From: Henckelia pumila
Lineage: Eukaryota; Streptophyta; Magnoliopsida; Lamiales; Gesneriaceae
Length of the DNA: 64,000 bases
Assembly: GCF_033568475.1 (NCBI RefSeq)
Contig: NC_133123.1
Span: 2,914,001 to 2,978,000, forward strand
Direction of reading: 5' to 3'
Shown here: positions 13,001 through 25,439 of the stretch, piece after piece
Numbering within the stretch: the stretch's first letter is position 1
How the letters are laid out: every line of letters begins with the position of its first letter
The notes under the pieces: model-generated
Told to the model about the DNA's origin: nothing
Database searches by the model: none
What the model saw: only the letters and a program-made list of their open reading frames with translations
Position numbers and translations under genes: made by a program

Positions 13001-13322
13001 AATTTTTTTATAAAATACATAATTGCAATATCGGTTTTAATCGATTTTTTAAAAAAAAATTCGTTTCTTTAATTTTTTTTAAAAAAACGAAACTGAACCG
13101 ACTAAAAATAATAATTTAGGTTTTTTAAATAAAAAAATAACCGAAAAAGCAATTAAACCGAACCGAATTTTCGATTTAAATCAATTCAGTCTTTTTTTTT
13201 TTTCCGGTTTGAATGATGTTTTGCTCATCTCCACCACGGGAATGCAATCAGTCAAAACGAATCAATGAAAAATTGGTTATTTCAGCTTTTATTTAAAACA
13301 AATTACCATTTTTAATGCTATT

Positions 13323-13500
13323 AAAAAAATTAAAAAAAAAATTGGACCTGAGGGAGGGAACAACATGGTTCAACCCCCATAGCATACCCCCAAATATTTC
13401 AATGAGGAATATGCTTCACACGAGGATCGAACCCGCAACGCTGAGGAATTTCTTCCCACGTCACCTCAGGCCTTACCAACTCGTCTATGCCCCTGTGAGC
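13323..13500 (-). mobile_element. tRNA-derived SINE with 18-bp TSD
   Basis: On the minus strand the element begins GCTCACAGGGGCATAGACG. It contains a box A-like TAGACGAGTTGG and a box B-like GGTTCGATCC about 45 bases further on, the internal RNA polymerase III promoter of tRNA-derived SINEs. It ends in a T-rich tail (A-rich on plus, 13323-13342). Perfect 18-bp direct repeats, ACCATTTTTAATGCTATT, flank it at 13305-13322 and 13501-13518. The intact duplication suggests a fairly recent insertion. It lies in the CYP59-PAT1 intergenic region. Confidence 0.88.
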
Positions 13501-13743
13501 ACCATTTTTAATGCTATTGGAAGTCTTGAAGGTGGACAACTGAAATACAGTAATACATTATTCAAATACAAATTAAACTTTAGTTCTATACACCGATCAA
13601 TTTAACTTTTAGTAAATTTTGAACATGATGATACATAAAGCAATTACAAGTCCCAATTTTATTTTTTTTAATCTTCCAACTTGTTTTAATTATCATCCAA
13701 CTGTATTTGACCTTATTACGTCACTTGGCATAAACCTAAATTA

Positions 13744-14165
13744 GGGGTGTTAAAATTTCGGATAAAACCAAAAAAATCGAATATTCAAATCGAAAATATC
13801 AAAAATAGTATCGAAAACCAAAATTTAAAATTTGGATATAAATATTAGAACCGAAATTTATTTGGTTCTGTTTCGGATTATAAATGTCAAAATCGAACCG
13901 ATCGAAAAAACCAATATTTCATTAAATTAATAATTTTATTTATATATGTTGTTGCGTTGAACTTCATTAAAATTGTGTATATCATGTTTAAAGCACGACA
14001 AAAAATACGTAAATTGGAGTTCAAACTTAAAAGTTAAATTATGAGCCGATATAATTTTTTAATATAAATGAAATCGGTTTAACTGATATTTTTTTAAAAA
14101 AATCGAATCAAATTAAGTGATATTCTTTTTTAAAAAACTGATCATCCGAACAACCCGAATTTCTG
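13744..14165. mobile_element. hAT-like non-autonomous element remnant
   Basis: It starts TAGGGGTGTTAAAATTTCGG, a typical hAT-type TAGGGGTG end. It continues with many ATCGAA/GAACCG/AACCGA motifs, characteristic of degenerate hAT MITEs in plants. The right end is eroded and runs straight into a fold-back MITE fragment, so no clean TSD was found. Confidence 0.5.
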
Positions 14166-14436
14166 ATTTGAGAAGTGCTTACTAAAAACTCTTTCAAACA
14201 ATACTTTTAACGGCTAATGATGTGGACTTCAAGGAAGTCGTGATATAGTCGCAATCTTTAATGGGCTAAATCCAATTTTTATCAACGGTTTGGCCTAACA
14301 ACCAATATAGAATAATCTCCACATCAGTTAATTGGTGTGGGCTTTGGGATGCCCAGCCCGTCGAAACCACCACCTGTATCACTATTAATAAGGTCGAAAA
14401 TGATATTGATCAGCTTTGATTTATAAATCAAGTTTA

Positions 14437-14566
14437 TGTAGTGTTTAAGATAGTTTTTTAGAAGTATTTTTCAATTTTTTCGTTAATAAAAATTAGAAAT
14501 TTTGTGAAATTTTGTTAACGGAAAGTTGAGAAGTGGTTGCTAAAAGCTCTCCCAAACACTACCTTA
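14437..14566. mobile_element. Fold-back MITE, about 130 bp
   Basis: The ends are complementary: GTAGTGTTTAAGATAG on the left and CTCCCAAACACTAC on the right. Inner arms around the AAATTTTGTTAACGG core also pair with each other. A truncated copy of the same family lies at 14167-14210 and a split copy at 56751-57444. It is non-coding, and the superfamily could not be assigned because no clean TSD was read. Confidence 0.6.
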
Positions 14567-15765
14567 ATTTAGATACAGTATAGGTCCAGCAGGCAAAAAG
14601 TTATTATTTTCATCTTGAAAAGTGATGCAATTACATATTATTATCATTTAATTTTTACTACCCTCAATAAATATAATTCATATTATTACATGATATCATG
14701 ATGATACAAAGTATTTTAAATTTTTATTTTTATTTTTATTTTTTTGTATTCCACATGCTATCATGTATTTACATCACATTATCAACCATCAGACAGGATC
14801 TTTGAACTGAAAAATATATTTTATCTCATTCCATAAATAAATAAACATGTATTATAATTGCAATTTATAATGTCAAAAAGGTATCAAAATATTTACCTAG
14901 CAATACTCATAATCCAACCAGATATTCAAAGAATGCCAAATATATAAAACCAACACATGCCCTCCTATGCTGTCTGTGAGTGAGTTACCAAGAACCAATC
15001 ATTAATATCCAATTTGAATGAAATGTAGACCAAATTCTTTATCGAGTAATGGGGCCAACTCACAAACCATTTCTCAAATATTACATGTATTATTGATCAA
15101 AAAACCATGTTATGTTTTAAGCCAAAAAAAATCATGTTATGAAATAAAATATGCTCGATTCCACTACTGCGTATATCATTTTTAGATTTGCAAAATCACG
15201 TCAACTCGTCAACATTAATTAAAGAACATGATCTTTCAATATAAATAAACAAAAAAGAAAATAAAATAAAAGAAAAGACAAGTAATAATTGTTATTATTT
15301 GCCAAAAAAAATAATTGTTATTATATAACATAAATACATGATATATTGTATTGGAGAATTTTTTTTTTTTTTTTTGAAAGGTGTATTGGAGAATTTGAGA
15401 GTAATCGCTATCTCTAAAAAACAAAGGCCCAGAATCCACCATATTTATATGTACATACATATAAATATATATTATAGTTATTTATTTATTTATTTATTTA
15501 TTATCTGATCTGATTGTGAGTAATGAAATGTTGGTACAAAAAAAAGAAAAAAGAAACCCTTAGGTCAAGAAATTTTCACGCGTTGCCCGCCCCTGGGATC
15601 CTGGGTTTGACAGTTTAATCTGGGTTTCATTCCATACTCACTATTTCCTTGTTATCGAGATTAAAGAAATCTCGGCTTTTTGGGAGGAACTATATCATTG
15701 CTTCTTGCTACTTTTGAAGTAAATATTTAGTATTTTTTTTCTTTTTTAGCGCAGAAATTTTTGAA

Positions 15766-18700
15766 ATGGATGAGTACGGAGATGGGGGCAGTATTCAACA
15801 GTCCTCCAATCTTCAGGATCTTCAACCATTCGCGGCGAATCCCACAGGTTTCCCACCTCTTGTTTGTGTTGATTTTTGTTATTTTGGGCCTCGAATCTTA
15901 GTACTCCCTATGCTAATGTTTCCTTGTCGGTTCTCAACTTATTGACTTCGGTTTTTCTTCTTGTCTTTGGACTTCTCTACAACCTCTGGAGTTCTAGAAG
16001 GTGTTTCGATTGTTTTAGGTTGATTTTACGGGGTTTGTCAAAGTGAAATCGATTGCTCGAGGTTCTTATATACTATCGTTATTTCATAGTTCGTGTATCA
16101 TCTGAGTTTTGTCGGTTAATCATGGGCTATGCTCCTTTTTCTGGCAGAGTTTTTACTGCATTTTGGCATGGTTTGGAGAGGTCTTTCTGTTGTAATGAAT
16201 ATTAGGGGGATATATGTTATCCGGGTTTTACTTTTGTACAAATTTTGTGATTGATTTAGGAACTAGATCAATCCGGTGTTTGCGACCGTTTGAGAAACAC
16301 ATGATCTTGTTTTCTGGCGTGCACCTGGCTTGCTTATTTTTCTTCTTTAGGTCTAGTTACAAACAGCTTTTGTTTGTGGGACCACATAACTTGAATTAGT
16401 TGTCAAACCCGAGGTTCGGAATCATTCTATCCACAATCATTTTTACTTGATCATATTTTGATGGAACAGGACATGCAGTATTTGATGCTTCACAGTATGC
16501 GTTCTTTGGTAACAACACGGTGGAAGAAGTTGAGCTCGGGGGATTGGAAGAGGATGAGGATGATCTTGGTGCTGTTGGATTTAATGAAGAGGGGCTTCAG
16601 CTTGAGAGAGAAGAGGTTGCTAAATCAATAATTTATGTGGTGCTAAATCATTGTTCCATTTAAAATTTTGATTAGAAGCGAGTTTTTTTTTTTGGATAGT
16701 TTGATGTTCTACGGCAGGAGGTTCTAATCACTTTCTTTGGGATTATGTTGTGTTATGTTCGTTAGTTATGTGGTTATTTTAGGTCTCATTTTATTTATTT
16801 ATTTGATCCTGGATATTATTAATTCCGTTCATAAGCCATTCAACCTTTACTTGTCATTTGTGAGTTTCTGTTTTTTTATTTATGTTTTTACTGTTTATAA
16901 CTTATCTACATAAGTATAACATAAACAGGAAATGGTTTTCACTCTGATAATTGAGATGCAAATTACCATTTAGGTAACAGATATTTAATGTTTCAGTGCA
17001 GTATGCTATCCAAAGCTTTATTATAATGTATGGTGGTTAATGATGTGATTGAACAATAATTGCAAACGCATGTTATATGAGTCATATACGCATCACTCCT
17101 GGATCTTACTTGTTGCATAAAAACATTCATTATTGATTGCTTCAATTTTTGTTTACAATTGTATGCCTAAGGGAGAGTGGCTATTCTTTTTCTGCAGTTG
17201 GGTTTTGCGAACACATTTCATTGATGTATATATGTGCATTATGTATTTGGTGATTGTTTAGGCAGTTTCTAATTGTCGATTCTTTGTTTTTGCAGGGTGA
17301 TACTTTTGAATCACTGTCTGGCATTGATGATCTTTCAATCACTTTTTCAAAGGTGGGGTGCGGCATATACTTTTGAATGTCTTCTCTCCCTTCTTAGAGA
17401 GTTTAACTGCCCATTAGTAGTTTATTATTATTATTTATGAACAACTATTCTTGAATGGTAAATGAAGTTCCTTTGCGTTAATTGATTACCTGTATTATTT
17501 TATTTGTTCTTTACAGAGCTGATCAAATTATTTTTTTGCCAACTTGCTTCCTTACCCAAATGATAGTACTTTTTTCTTGTTATAGGTTTATGTTCATTTT
17601 GCTTTGTTATGTGCAGTTGAACAAAACTATCAGTGGGCCAGCTGGAGTTGATGGAGACTGGGGATCTAGAGAAAGTATGTCTGATCAAAGTTATGATCAA
17701 TTTTTTTTCTTTTACTCTGTTAAACGGTATCACGTACTTTGACAGTTGTCAGATTCTGGATCATAGTGATTGTCCTAATTGCTAAAAATGGTGTAGTTGT
17801 AGTTATGCTCGTCACTATTGGATATAAACATTTCATGATGGAAACTTATGTCAGATTCTTATCGTTTGAGGTCTAAAGCAGCCCTTACCTTTTTTTCTTG
17901 TCGCAGAATTTTACATGACTTAGTCATGTCATTTATCCGGATCAGCCCATACAAGAGGTCTGCACAATAATCTATAAAGCTAAGATCCGGATAAATTAAC
18001 CAATACTAAGCTCCAATCCCTATACAAATATGAGATCACATAAGATTGGAAGTCGTCGTATTTTTATGTTAATATAATATAATTTCGTTTCTGAAAAAAA
18101 AAAAGAAAGAGTTTTACATGACTTAGACAACACCTCTAAATTTGCGCATCTTCCGCTTTATTTTGTTCTTTTTTTTATGTGTTCCAGTTATTCTAATTTG
18201 TAAGAGTTGATTTTGTTTAGGGCTGAACTTTGGTTCTCTAGCGTAGAACCATTTCACTCAGAATCGATCTAGAGATGTGGGTGTGTTTGTTTGCGTTCAA
18301 TTCCAGTTTTATCTATCATGATTTGCAGTTTCGCCCTTTCCATTTATGTGTGACATATATAATAAAAGATAGTAACTGGAAAATAATTTAACTACAGATA
18401 TCTGATAAACAACAGGTTTCGTTATTGAAAGATTTTCGTTGTTTGTTAATATGTGGCCATATTTTCTGTTGTTCTAATCCAACTTTGCCGCAGGCTCATC
18501 TGCTGCTGAGTGGGCACAGGAGGGAGACTTCTCTTGGTTTGATCGACAAGCTCTTGATTCTGAAACTGGCCATGGTACTAAAAATTGGTCCTCACAACCA
18601 TATTCGTCTGCACACTTCATGGAATCCAATTATCTGCTCAGGACATCTTCGCATCCTGAACAACAGCAGCAGCAGCAGCAGCATCCACATCATCGACAAA

Positions 18701-20574
18701 ACCAACACAATCACTTTTCTAGTGAGCCAATTCTAATTCCAAAATCAACATTCACTTCGTATCCACCACCTGGCAGATTACAGCAAGATTCACCAAATGG
18801 CCATTCTATCCACCCAAATATAATGTATCAACCTAGTGGTCTGCAAATTCCAATTTCTTCTTCCAATATTTTGCCGTTTCCTAATCCGCAGCTTCAATTA
18901 AATCCCTCGACACATGGACCACAATTTACTGGAAATTTGCCTCAGATGCCTCACGGTCGACTCCAAAATCAATGGGTGAATCAGAATAGTCCATTTCTTG
19001 GTGATCGGTCTGGTCTCCCAAATAATGTTTTACCCCAACCAGTATCTAATCAAAATGGTTTAGTGCCTCCGCAGATAATGTCTCACCAGCGTTCTTTGCA
19101 AACTAGAATGCACCATCCATTCCAGCCTGCCTTTACCCAGTTATCTGGGTTGCAACCTCAACTATTTAATCCTCATTTATCTGGGTCACCACCCATGTCG
19201 AACAACTTTGAAATGATTGGGTCCCCCGATTTGAGAGATCAAAGGGCTATGCCAATGATGAGAAGTAGGCAGGGACTGCGCTATCCTCCTCAGAGTTACG
19301 ACACAAGTGGGCATAAGGTTGAGAGTGGGTGGCCGAGGTTCAAGGGCAAGTATATGTCTACAGATGAAATCGAAAATGTTCTTAGGTTGCAGCTTGCTGC
19401 TACTCATAGCAATGATCCATATGTTGATGATTATTACCATCAAGCTTGCCTAGCAAGAAAATCTGCTGATGCCAAATTGAGACATCATTTCTGTCCAACC
19501 AATTTGAGTGATGGACCTGCCAGAGCTCGTTCTAGCGCTGAGCCACATCCTTTTCTCCAGGTTGATGCTCTTGGTCGGGTTTCTTTCTCTTCGATACGCA
19601 GACCTCGACCGCTTCTTGAAGTCGACTCCTCAAATTCATCTAGTTTTGTTGGGGCTGAATCAAAATTCACTGAGAAGCCCCTGGAACAGGAACCTATGCT
19701 TGCTGCCAGGGTGACCATTGAGGATGGAATCTGCCTTTTACTTGATGTTGACGATATTGACAGATTTTTACAGTTTAATCAACTCCATGATGGTGGGGTC
19801 CTGTTGAGGCAGAGGAGACAAGTTTTACTTGAAGGTTTAGCATCATCCCTTCAGCTTGTTGACCCTCTGGGAAAAAATGGCCACACTGTAGATTTAGCCC
19901 CCAAAGATGACATCGTGTTCATAAGGTTAGTCTCTCTTCCTAAGGGTAGGAAGCTCTTGTTGAGGTATCTTCAAGTTCTTTTACCAGGTGAACTCACTCG
20001 AGTAGTCTGCATGGCTATCTTCCGCCATTTAAGGTTCTTGTTTGGTAATGTTCCTACTGATCCCGAGACATTTGCATCAACTGCAAACCTTGCAATAGCT
20101 GTATCATCATGTGTCCGTGGTATGGAACTTAAATCTCTTGCTGCCTGTCTTGCATCAGTGGTATGTTCGGTGGAGCATCCCCCTCTTCGTCCCACTGGGA
20201 GTCCTGCTGGAGATGGAGCAACGGTGGTTCTGAAATCTGTCCTCGATAGGGCAACTGAGCTTCTGACTGACCCTCAAGCTGCTGGCAACTGCAGCATGCC
20301 GAACCGATCTTTTTGGCAGGCCTCATTTGATGCCTTCTTTAGCCTTCTGACTAACTACTGCTTTAATAAATATGACTCTGTTGTTCAATCTGTCATCCAG
20401 AGCTCACCAGACACAACTGATGTTGGGTCTGATGTAGCTAAAGCAATTAGCAGAGAAATGCCTGTTGAACTGTTGCGAGCAAGTCTTCCTCACACTAATG
20501 AGCAGCAGAGAAAACTTCTGTTAGAATTTGCCCAGCGTTCTATGCCAGCTTTGGGTTCTAGCAGTCAGGTTTGA
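15766..20574 (+). CDS. PAT1: PAT1 homologue, mRNA decapping activator
   Basis: Five coding exons join in frame: 15766-15847, 16470-16615, 17296-17352, 17617-17674 and 18494-20574, giving 807 residues, close to plant PAT1 (about 790-810). The N-terminus is acidic and includes the conserved DASQYAFFG and GFNEEGLQLEREE. A short exon encodes SLSGIDDLSITFSK. The middle is proline-, glutamine- and asparagine-rich, with a seven-glutamine run near residue 172. The rest is the C-terminal Pat1 helical-repeat domain, with motifs such as YYHQACLARKS, RKLLLRYLQVLLPGE and NRSFWQASFDAFFSLL. PAT1 proteins bridge the LSM1-7 ring, DCP2 and deadenylated mRNA in P-bodies; in Arabidopsis PAT1 is an MPK4 substrate in immunity. 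A non-coding first exon is likely, with its acceptor near 15753. Intron 4 contains a LINE tail insertion. Confidence 0.93.
17924..18111 (+). mobile_element. 5'-truncated LINE (L1-type) 3' end in PAT1 intron 4
   Basis: A 188-bp insert ends with ATATAATTTCGTTTCTG and an A-rich tail. It is bracketed by the 15-bp direct repeats TTTTACATGACTTAG (17909-17923 and 18112-18126). A 5' truncation, a poly-A tail and a TSD of this length indicate target-primed reverse transcription. It has the same orientation as PAT1 and lies between the donor at 17675 and the acceptor at 18493, so it is spliced out. A SINE is possible, but no box A/B was recognised. Confidence 0.78.
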
Positions 20575-22417
20575 GGAAGGGAACTTGTAAATGCATGAAT
20601 GATGAGTGGCACTGTTTCATGGTTTTCAGATTATTGAATATGGTAAGCTTTACCTCAGGCAGGGAATGGACCACAGGTTACCGTATATTTCGTTTGCATT
20701 TCAGAAATAAGAGTTTCATCTTCTTGGCCTCAGCATATGGTGGAAGAGGTTGTAAGTTGGTCGTTTGTATCGTTTACATGAGTTGACTTTCTTTGGACAT
20801 GGGAGCTTATTTTGATGCTCTGTTGTGCAAGGCCTGAATAGCAGTGGGGGAAAATAGACTTTAGATATGTACAGTTGGACAAGGAAACAGTCCAAGATTT
20901 CTATCTTAAATATGTTTGAAAGGTGTGGGAAGGCACTTGTTTTTACATCAACTGATGAATTTCAATCAGTTTTGTTCAGCTCAATTCTGTCATCTTTTGT
21001 TTGTGATTCGGATTGCAACTTTCTTTGTAGGAGAGTTCTCAAGTAATGATTTCTTTTGTGGAGCTTCTTTCTTTTCTTACTGATGCAAAGCGAATTTAAC
21101 TTGCCTTGACCCTGGCCAGTTGTAATAACTTGATTGGAATATGAAACTCAGATAATTAGTTCCCACGAGTATACAAGTTTATTGATTGTTACATGTATTT
21201 CAATTCGAAACCCTGTCTGGTAACCGAAGGCATTATCATACGTATTTCATTTTTGTAGGCAGGGTTAAGTCAAAGAATGTAATTTCAATGGTTGTTATTT
21301 GTAGTTTTAGTCTATTAGATTATTTGATGGCAGTATTAACTATTTACTAATGATAATTGTAGTAGTTTTTATTGATTGATTATAATGAGACTGTTGTTGC
21401 ATTTGAGGAAAAAAATTAAATATCGTAAAATCTGATGATTAAATAAAATATAATAAAGCAACTCGTAGCACGGAAGCGAGAATCGAATCATCCACTTTAT
21501 TTTGTGTTACATTCATGCTAAGCATATGTTTTATGATAAATTTAATTATAATGAAAAATTAGGACAACTTATATCAAATATAATTGATATTTGTTGTAAT
21601 ATGTCGGGATATTTTGGTCATTTAAGTTTGGTGTGGACCCAGATGGGCTTGAGCTGGGTTTCATATATTAAAAAGAGTACAGTCCATATCAATCAAGCCC
21701 ATAACAAACTATCGAACTTGGTCCAATGGCATTGGATTTAGTTTTCATTTTGGATATATACAGGTGAATTTATGATTTTGGAGTTAAATAAATTTGTTGG
21801 ACCATGCTACTGACATAAATAATGGATAGTTCTGAACTACACAACTCTGGCCCATCATGGAGCCCCTTCCGCTCCTTGTTATTGCACTTTACCCACAAAA
21901 CTTACCCTTATTTCCCTTTTCCACCCCATCATTAAATCACATGCTTCCAAGAGCCACTCTGACACCACCTCGCTCCTTCCTATTTCAAGCCACGTCAAGG
22001 AAAGTTTGACCACTCGAAGACGTGTCAATTTCCCATTGGATGGGAACAAAAGACCCACCGTACGAATTCCACTGTTTATAAGTACCCTACGATATGCTTG
22101 CCGGGGAACAGGCTATTTACCCTACACCACATACTACACAATCCTCCACAGCAAACAAAGCTATTACCTTTTGGTTCACAAGGTATCTCCCAACGCTTAG
22201 CAAACAACAAAACCATTTCTTCTTCGCTTTCTCTTTCACAATCTTGTTGATGTTTGACATTTCCCGTTAAAATGGTTTCGTTTAGTTGATGCCATTACAT
22301 TGTTTCTTTCTCTCTTTGGATTTTTTGCTTTTGGGATTTGGAAAAAAAAAAAAAATCAAATCCAGCTTCGGGAGATATTTTGTAGTTGTGAGAGTTTTGC
22401 ATGATCGCTGGAAATTA
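20575..22417. other. PAT1 3' UTR and promoter region of the DUF1645 gene
   Basis: The PAT1 3' UTR probably occupies about 20575-21100. The middle (21100-21850) is AT-rich with no gene seen. From about 21850 the sequence becomes less AT-rich and contains promoter-like motifs and the 5' UTR of the following gene. Confidence 0.5.
21985..22085 (+). promoter_or_regulatory. Probable core promoter of the DUF1645 gene
   Basis: A TATA-like TTTATAAG at 22075-22082 follows several stress-type motifs. These are CCACGTCA near 21990, TTTGACCAC (W-box core TTGAC) near 22005, and GACGTGTCA near 22020. The distance to the ATG (about 335 bases) implies a long leader or another downstream start. Confidence 0.4.
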
Positions 22418-23665
22418 ATGGCGTCAGCTTGCGTGAACATTGTTGGGATGTCGCCGGATAATTTTCTTGACTGCCCTCCGGCGAAGTGTCCGTCGTACGC
22501 GTGGCTGAGCCCGAGAATCCCGTTGATATCCGACGAGGAGGTCGGAAAAACTTGTGAGAAGCATCGACAAGTGGCGGAAAATGCCGACGACTCGGAGAAG
22601 CAAGAAGATTCAGATCCCGACGTCTCCGGCGTTGACTTTGTTGATTTCGAGTTCCGGCTAGAAGATCCGGTGGCAATGCTTCCTGCTGACGAGCTTTTCG
22701 CCGACGGGAAACTGGTTCCTTTACAGCTTTCCGCGACCAGGCAACCCATGATCACGATAGCTCCGCGGGCGGCGTCGGATATCATATTACCAGACACGCC
22801 GGTGTTTCGTCGGAGAAATGAAATCTCTCCGGCGGATCCGTTCTTGTTCTCTCCCAAGGCCCCAAGATGCTCGAGCCGATGGAAGGAGCTTCTGGGCTTG
22901 AGGAAACTGTACCAGAACAGCATGGCGGCGAAGCAAGAGGATGGTTCATTAACGGCCTCTAATATTCCCACTAACCGAAATGCGGCGAAAAGCCTGAAGC
23001 ATTTTCTTCACCGTAGCACGAAACCATCAGCGAATGCAGCGGCGGATTCCTCTTTGAACATCCCATTGCTGAAGGAAATGGATAACGAGTCGGTCTCCAT
23101 TTCCTCTCGAATATCGCTCTCTTCTTCTTCCTCATCAGGCCATGAGCACGACGACCTCCCACGACTTTCCCTCGATTCCGACAAACCCAGAGCAGCAGCC
23201 GCTATTACACGAAATACCCGTCAACCTACCCGAAACATTTCTCGAGTCCGAGTGGTTAAGACAAAGGGCAGCTTGTCAGAGAATCCCACGACGACTCGCG
23301 TCAGCCGCAACGTAGCACGCAGAGCGCCGGAAAGTACGGTTACGGTGGGCGGCGTGGCCGTGGACAGCCCGAGAATGAACTCTTCTGGGAAAATCGTATT
23401 CCATAGCTTGGAGAGAAGTTCGAGCAGTCCAAGCTCTTTCAACGGTGGGTCCCGCTACAAGCACCGCGGGATGGAGAGATCATATTCAGCTAACGTACGC
23501 GTCACTCCGGTTCTCAACGTTCCTGTGTGCAGCTCACTTCGAGGTTCGTCGAAATCTGGTCATGTTTTTGGCTTCCCCATGTTCTCTTCCCAACCCAAGA
23601 AATTAGAAACCTGCACCAGCTGCAATGGCGGTGCCAAGAAGATTCACCGCACGGAGCGAACCTGA
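22418..23665 (+). CDS. DUF1645 family protein (stress-response-like)
   Basis: A single exon encodes 415 residues. The open frame extends upstream to 22286, but the methionine at 22418 is chosen because MASACVNIVGMSPDNFLDCP matches the usual start of this family. Conserved blocks follow in order: PSYAWLSPRIPLISDEE, DFEFRLEDPVAMLPADELFA, DGKLVPLQ, RCSSRWKELLGLRKLYQ and KSLKHFLHRS. The acidic linker and the serine- and arginine-rich C-terminal half look disordered. The arrangement resembles Arabidopsis At3g62630. The biochemical function of DUF1645 proteins is unknown; some members are reported as stress-induced. Local GC content is clearly higher than in the flanks, as is common for intronless plant genes. 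Confidence 0.85.
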   Translation: MASACVNIVGMSPDNFLDCPPAKCPSYAWLSPRIPLISDEEVGKTCEKHRQVAENADDSEKQEDSDPDVSGVDFVDFEFRLEDPVAMLPADELFADGKLVPLQLSATRQPMITIAPRAASDIILPDTPVFRRRNEISPADPFLFSPKAPRCSSRWKELLGLRKLYQNSMAAKQEDGSLTASNIPTNRNAAKSLKHFLHRSTKPSANAAADSSLNIPLLKEMDNESVSISSRISLSSSSSSGHEHDDLPRLSLDSDKPRAAAAITRNTRQPTRNISRVRVVKTKGSLSENPTTTRVSRNVARRAPESTVTVGGVAVDSPRMNSSGKIVFHSLERSSSSPSSFNGGSRYKHRGMERSYSANVRVTPVLNVPVCSSLRGSSKSGHVFGFPMFSSQPKKLETCTSCNGGAKKIHRTERT

Positions 23666-25385
23666 GTATCGTCACCAGAATTAATTAATAATGAGTCGAC
23701 CTGCATTTCCATTGAAGATTAGTTTACCACTGCCACTACTGTATGTACATAACCGATGGATTAATTATGATTTCTGTTCATGTCAACTGTAATCCTTTTT
23801 TATGATTCTAACTTCAATTCCAAAACTTCTATATTTAATTTCCTTTTAATTTATATTATTGAAGTTTGTTTTTGCAATATCTTTCCAAATTGCCCGAAAG
23901 TTGAACGGAATCTCTGTTTCAAAAAAAGGTACTACTTTTTTCATGCATGTTGGATTGGATGGGTTGTGGATCTTCCAGTGAGCAGTAGTAATCACGTGAC
24001 CCTCACGCGCCGCCCTCTCTCTTACCTTTACTCTCTCGCTCATTCGCTGTAGCTAGGCATCAGTACTCTCATTTATTTTGTTTCTTCTATTCATATATCA
24101 ATTATTGAATTTTTTTCTTTATATATATCCTGGGGAATGCTGACCCGCAATTTTTTTTAAATATTTTTGGACTGGATAAGTAATATTCAAGACTCCGCCA
24201 GCTCTACTTGTCAGCTCTCTTTTTAATAACAACTCCATATATATTCTACTTATAAAATCCAGCCAATCAAAAAATGAGTTCTTTGATTCATGAATTCTCA
24301 TAAAGATAATAAGCTTTCAATTTTGACAAAAAAAATTATATATATTTTACTAGCCTAGCCTTAAAAACAAGGCTGGCTGGCTAGCTAGCATCGGAGTTAA
24401 TTATTCTTTACATTGCTTCTACACATGCATACTGACAGCAGGGGGACATAAATTTCGGCCATCAATAAAAATATGCGGTGCTTGCCAGGCCAATATTGAT
24501 TGAATTTTGTGTGCTTAAAAATGCACGCATTTAATTAATTGAATGATTGTCTCGCTCTTCGGATGCATGCTACGCTATTTATTGATTTTTTTTTTTTATA
24601 TATATTCGATTTGATTTATTACTGCTCCGGTGCTGAATGTACGTAACGTGTTACGATTCTCTGTGTTATTTATTTTCAAGATTAATGAATTGTTTTCTAT
24701 AACTAATGTTATTAATTATTACACTATAAATGATCAAGTGAAGTACTTAGGATGTATGGATCTGACATTTGTGTAAGGTTAGTTAGGACATGCACGGACA
24801 ATTTACGAAAAACCGACCGACTACATATGAATTAACTTGGGTGGACATACGTAGATTAAGTACTACGTGGTACAACGTTTTTGGCTGTTGGGTTTCTTTT
24901 AGACAAATCAAACTCTGATTCAATAATATTGAACATCCATCAGGGCTGATCCACGTAATGGGAATTAGGTTGACTTGACTGCAATTTTTTCGTGTATTTG
25001 TGTAATTAAATCTAATTTCCCATAAGATTTTGACAAGCTTGATATATAATCTGAAATTACAGATTTTAAGAAATTAATACGTGAAATTCAATATTTCTTT
25101 GTTTACTGGCTAGAGAGAATAGCAACGTAACCATCTTTTGGATTTTTTTTTATTTTGTTATTTTGGAATTCAATTCGTATTACGACTTGTCAAATTTTGT
25201 ACTATTAGATATCCAACTAACGAGTGGGAAGCAAAACTGCAAAATACAGATTTCATGGTTTTCGGATTTATCATCAGTAGTTTGACCAATAGTCATATCT
25301 AGCTTCCCTCCTCGATCGGGGCTAATCCAACCTTTCTTTTTTCATGCATATTTTTTTAAATATATATATATATATATATATTTTA

Positions 25386-25439
<54 letters not shown>

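Larger units (their letters stand above)
12461..15765. other. Divergent intergenic region between CYP59 and PAT1
   Basis: The two genes point away from each other, so both promoters lie here. The region also holds hAT-like AACCGAACCGAA-type remnants (about 12510-12580 and 13025-13210), a SINE (13323-13500), another hAT-like piece (13744-14165) and fold-back MITE copies (14167-14210 and 14437-14566). The stretch 14570-15560 is AT-rich with (ATTTTT)n at 14721-14745 and (ATTT)n at 15479-15501. The probable non-coding first exon of PAT1 lies at about 15590-15720. Confidence 0.55.

Noticed and set aside
21470-21510. tRNA-like GATTCGATTCTCGC on minus
   Set aside because: No acceptor or anticodon stem could be paired around it. 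It is probably chance or a decayed SINE piece.
22282-22971. 229-codon open frame on minus opposite the DUF1645 gene
   Set aside because: It is the antisense shadow of a GC-richer exon. The plus-strand protein has clear family blocks while this one has none.
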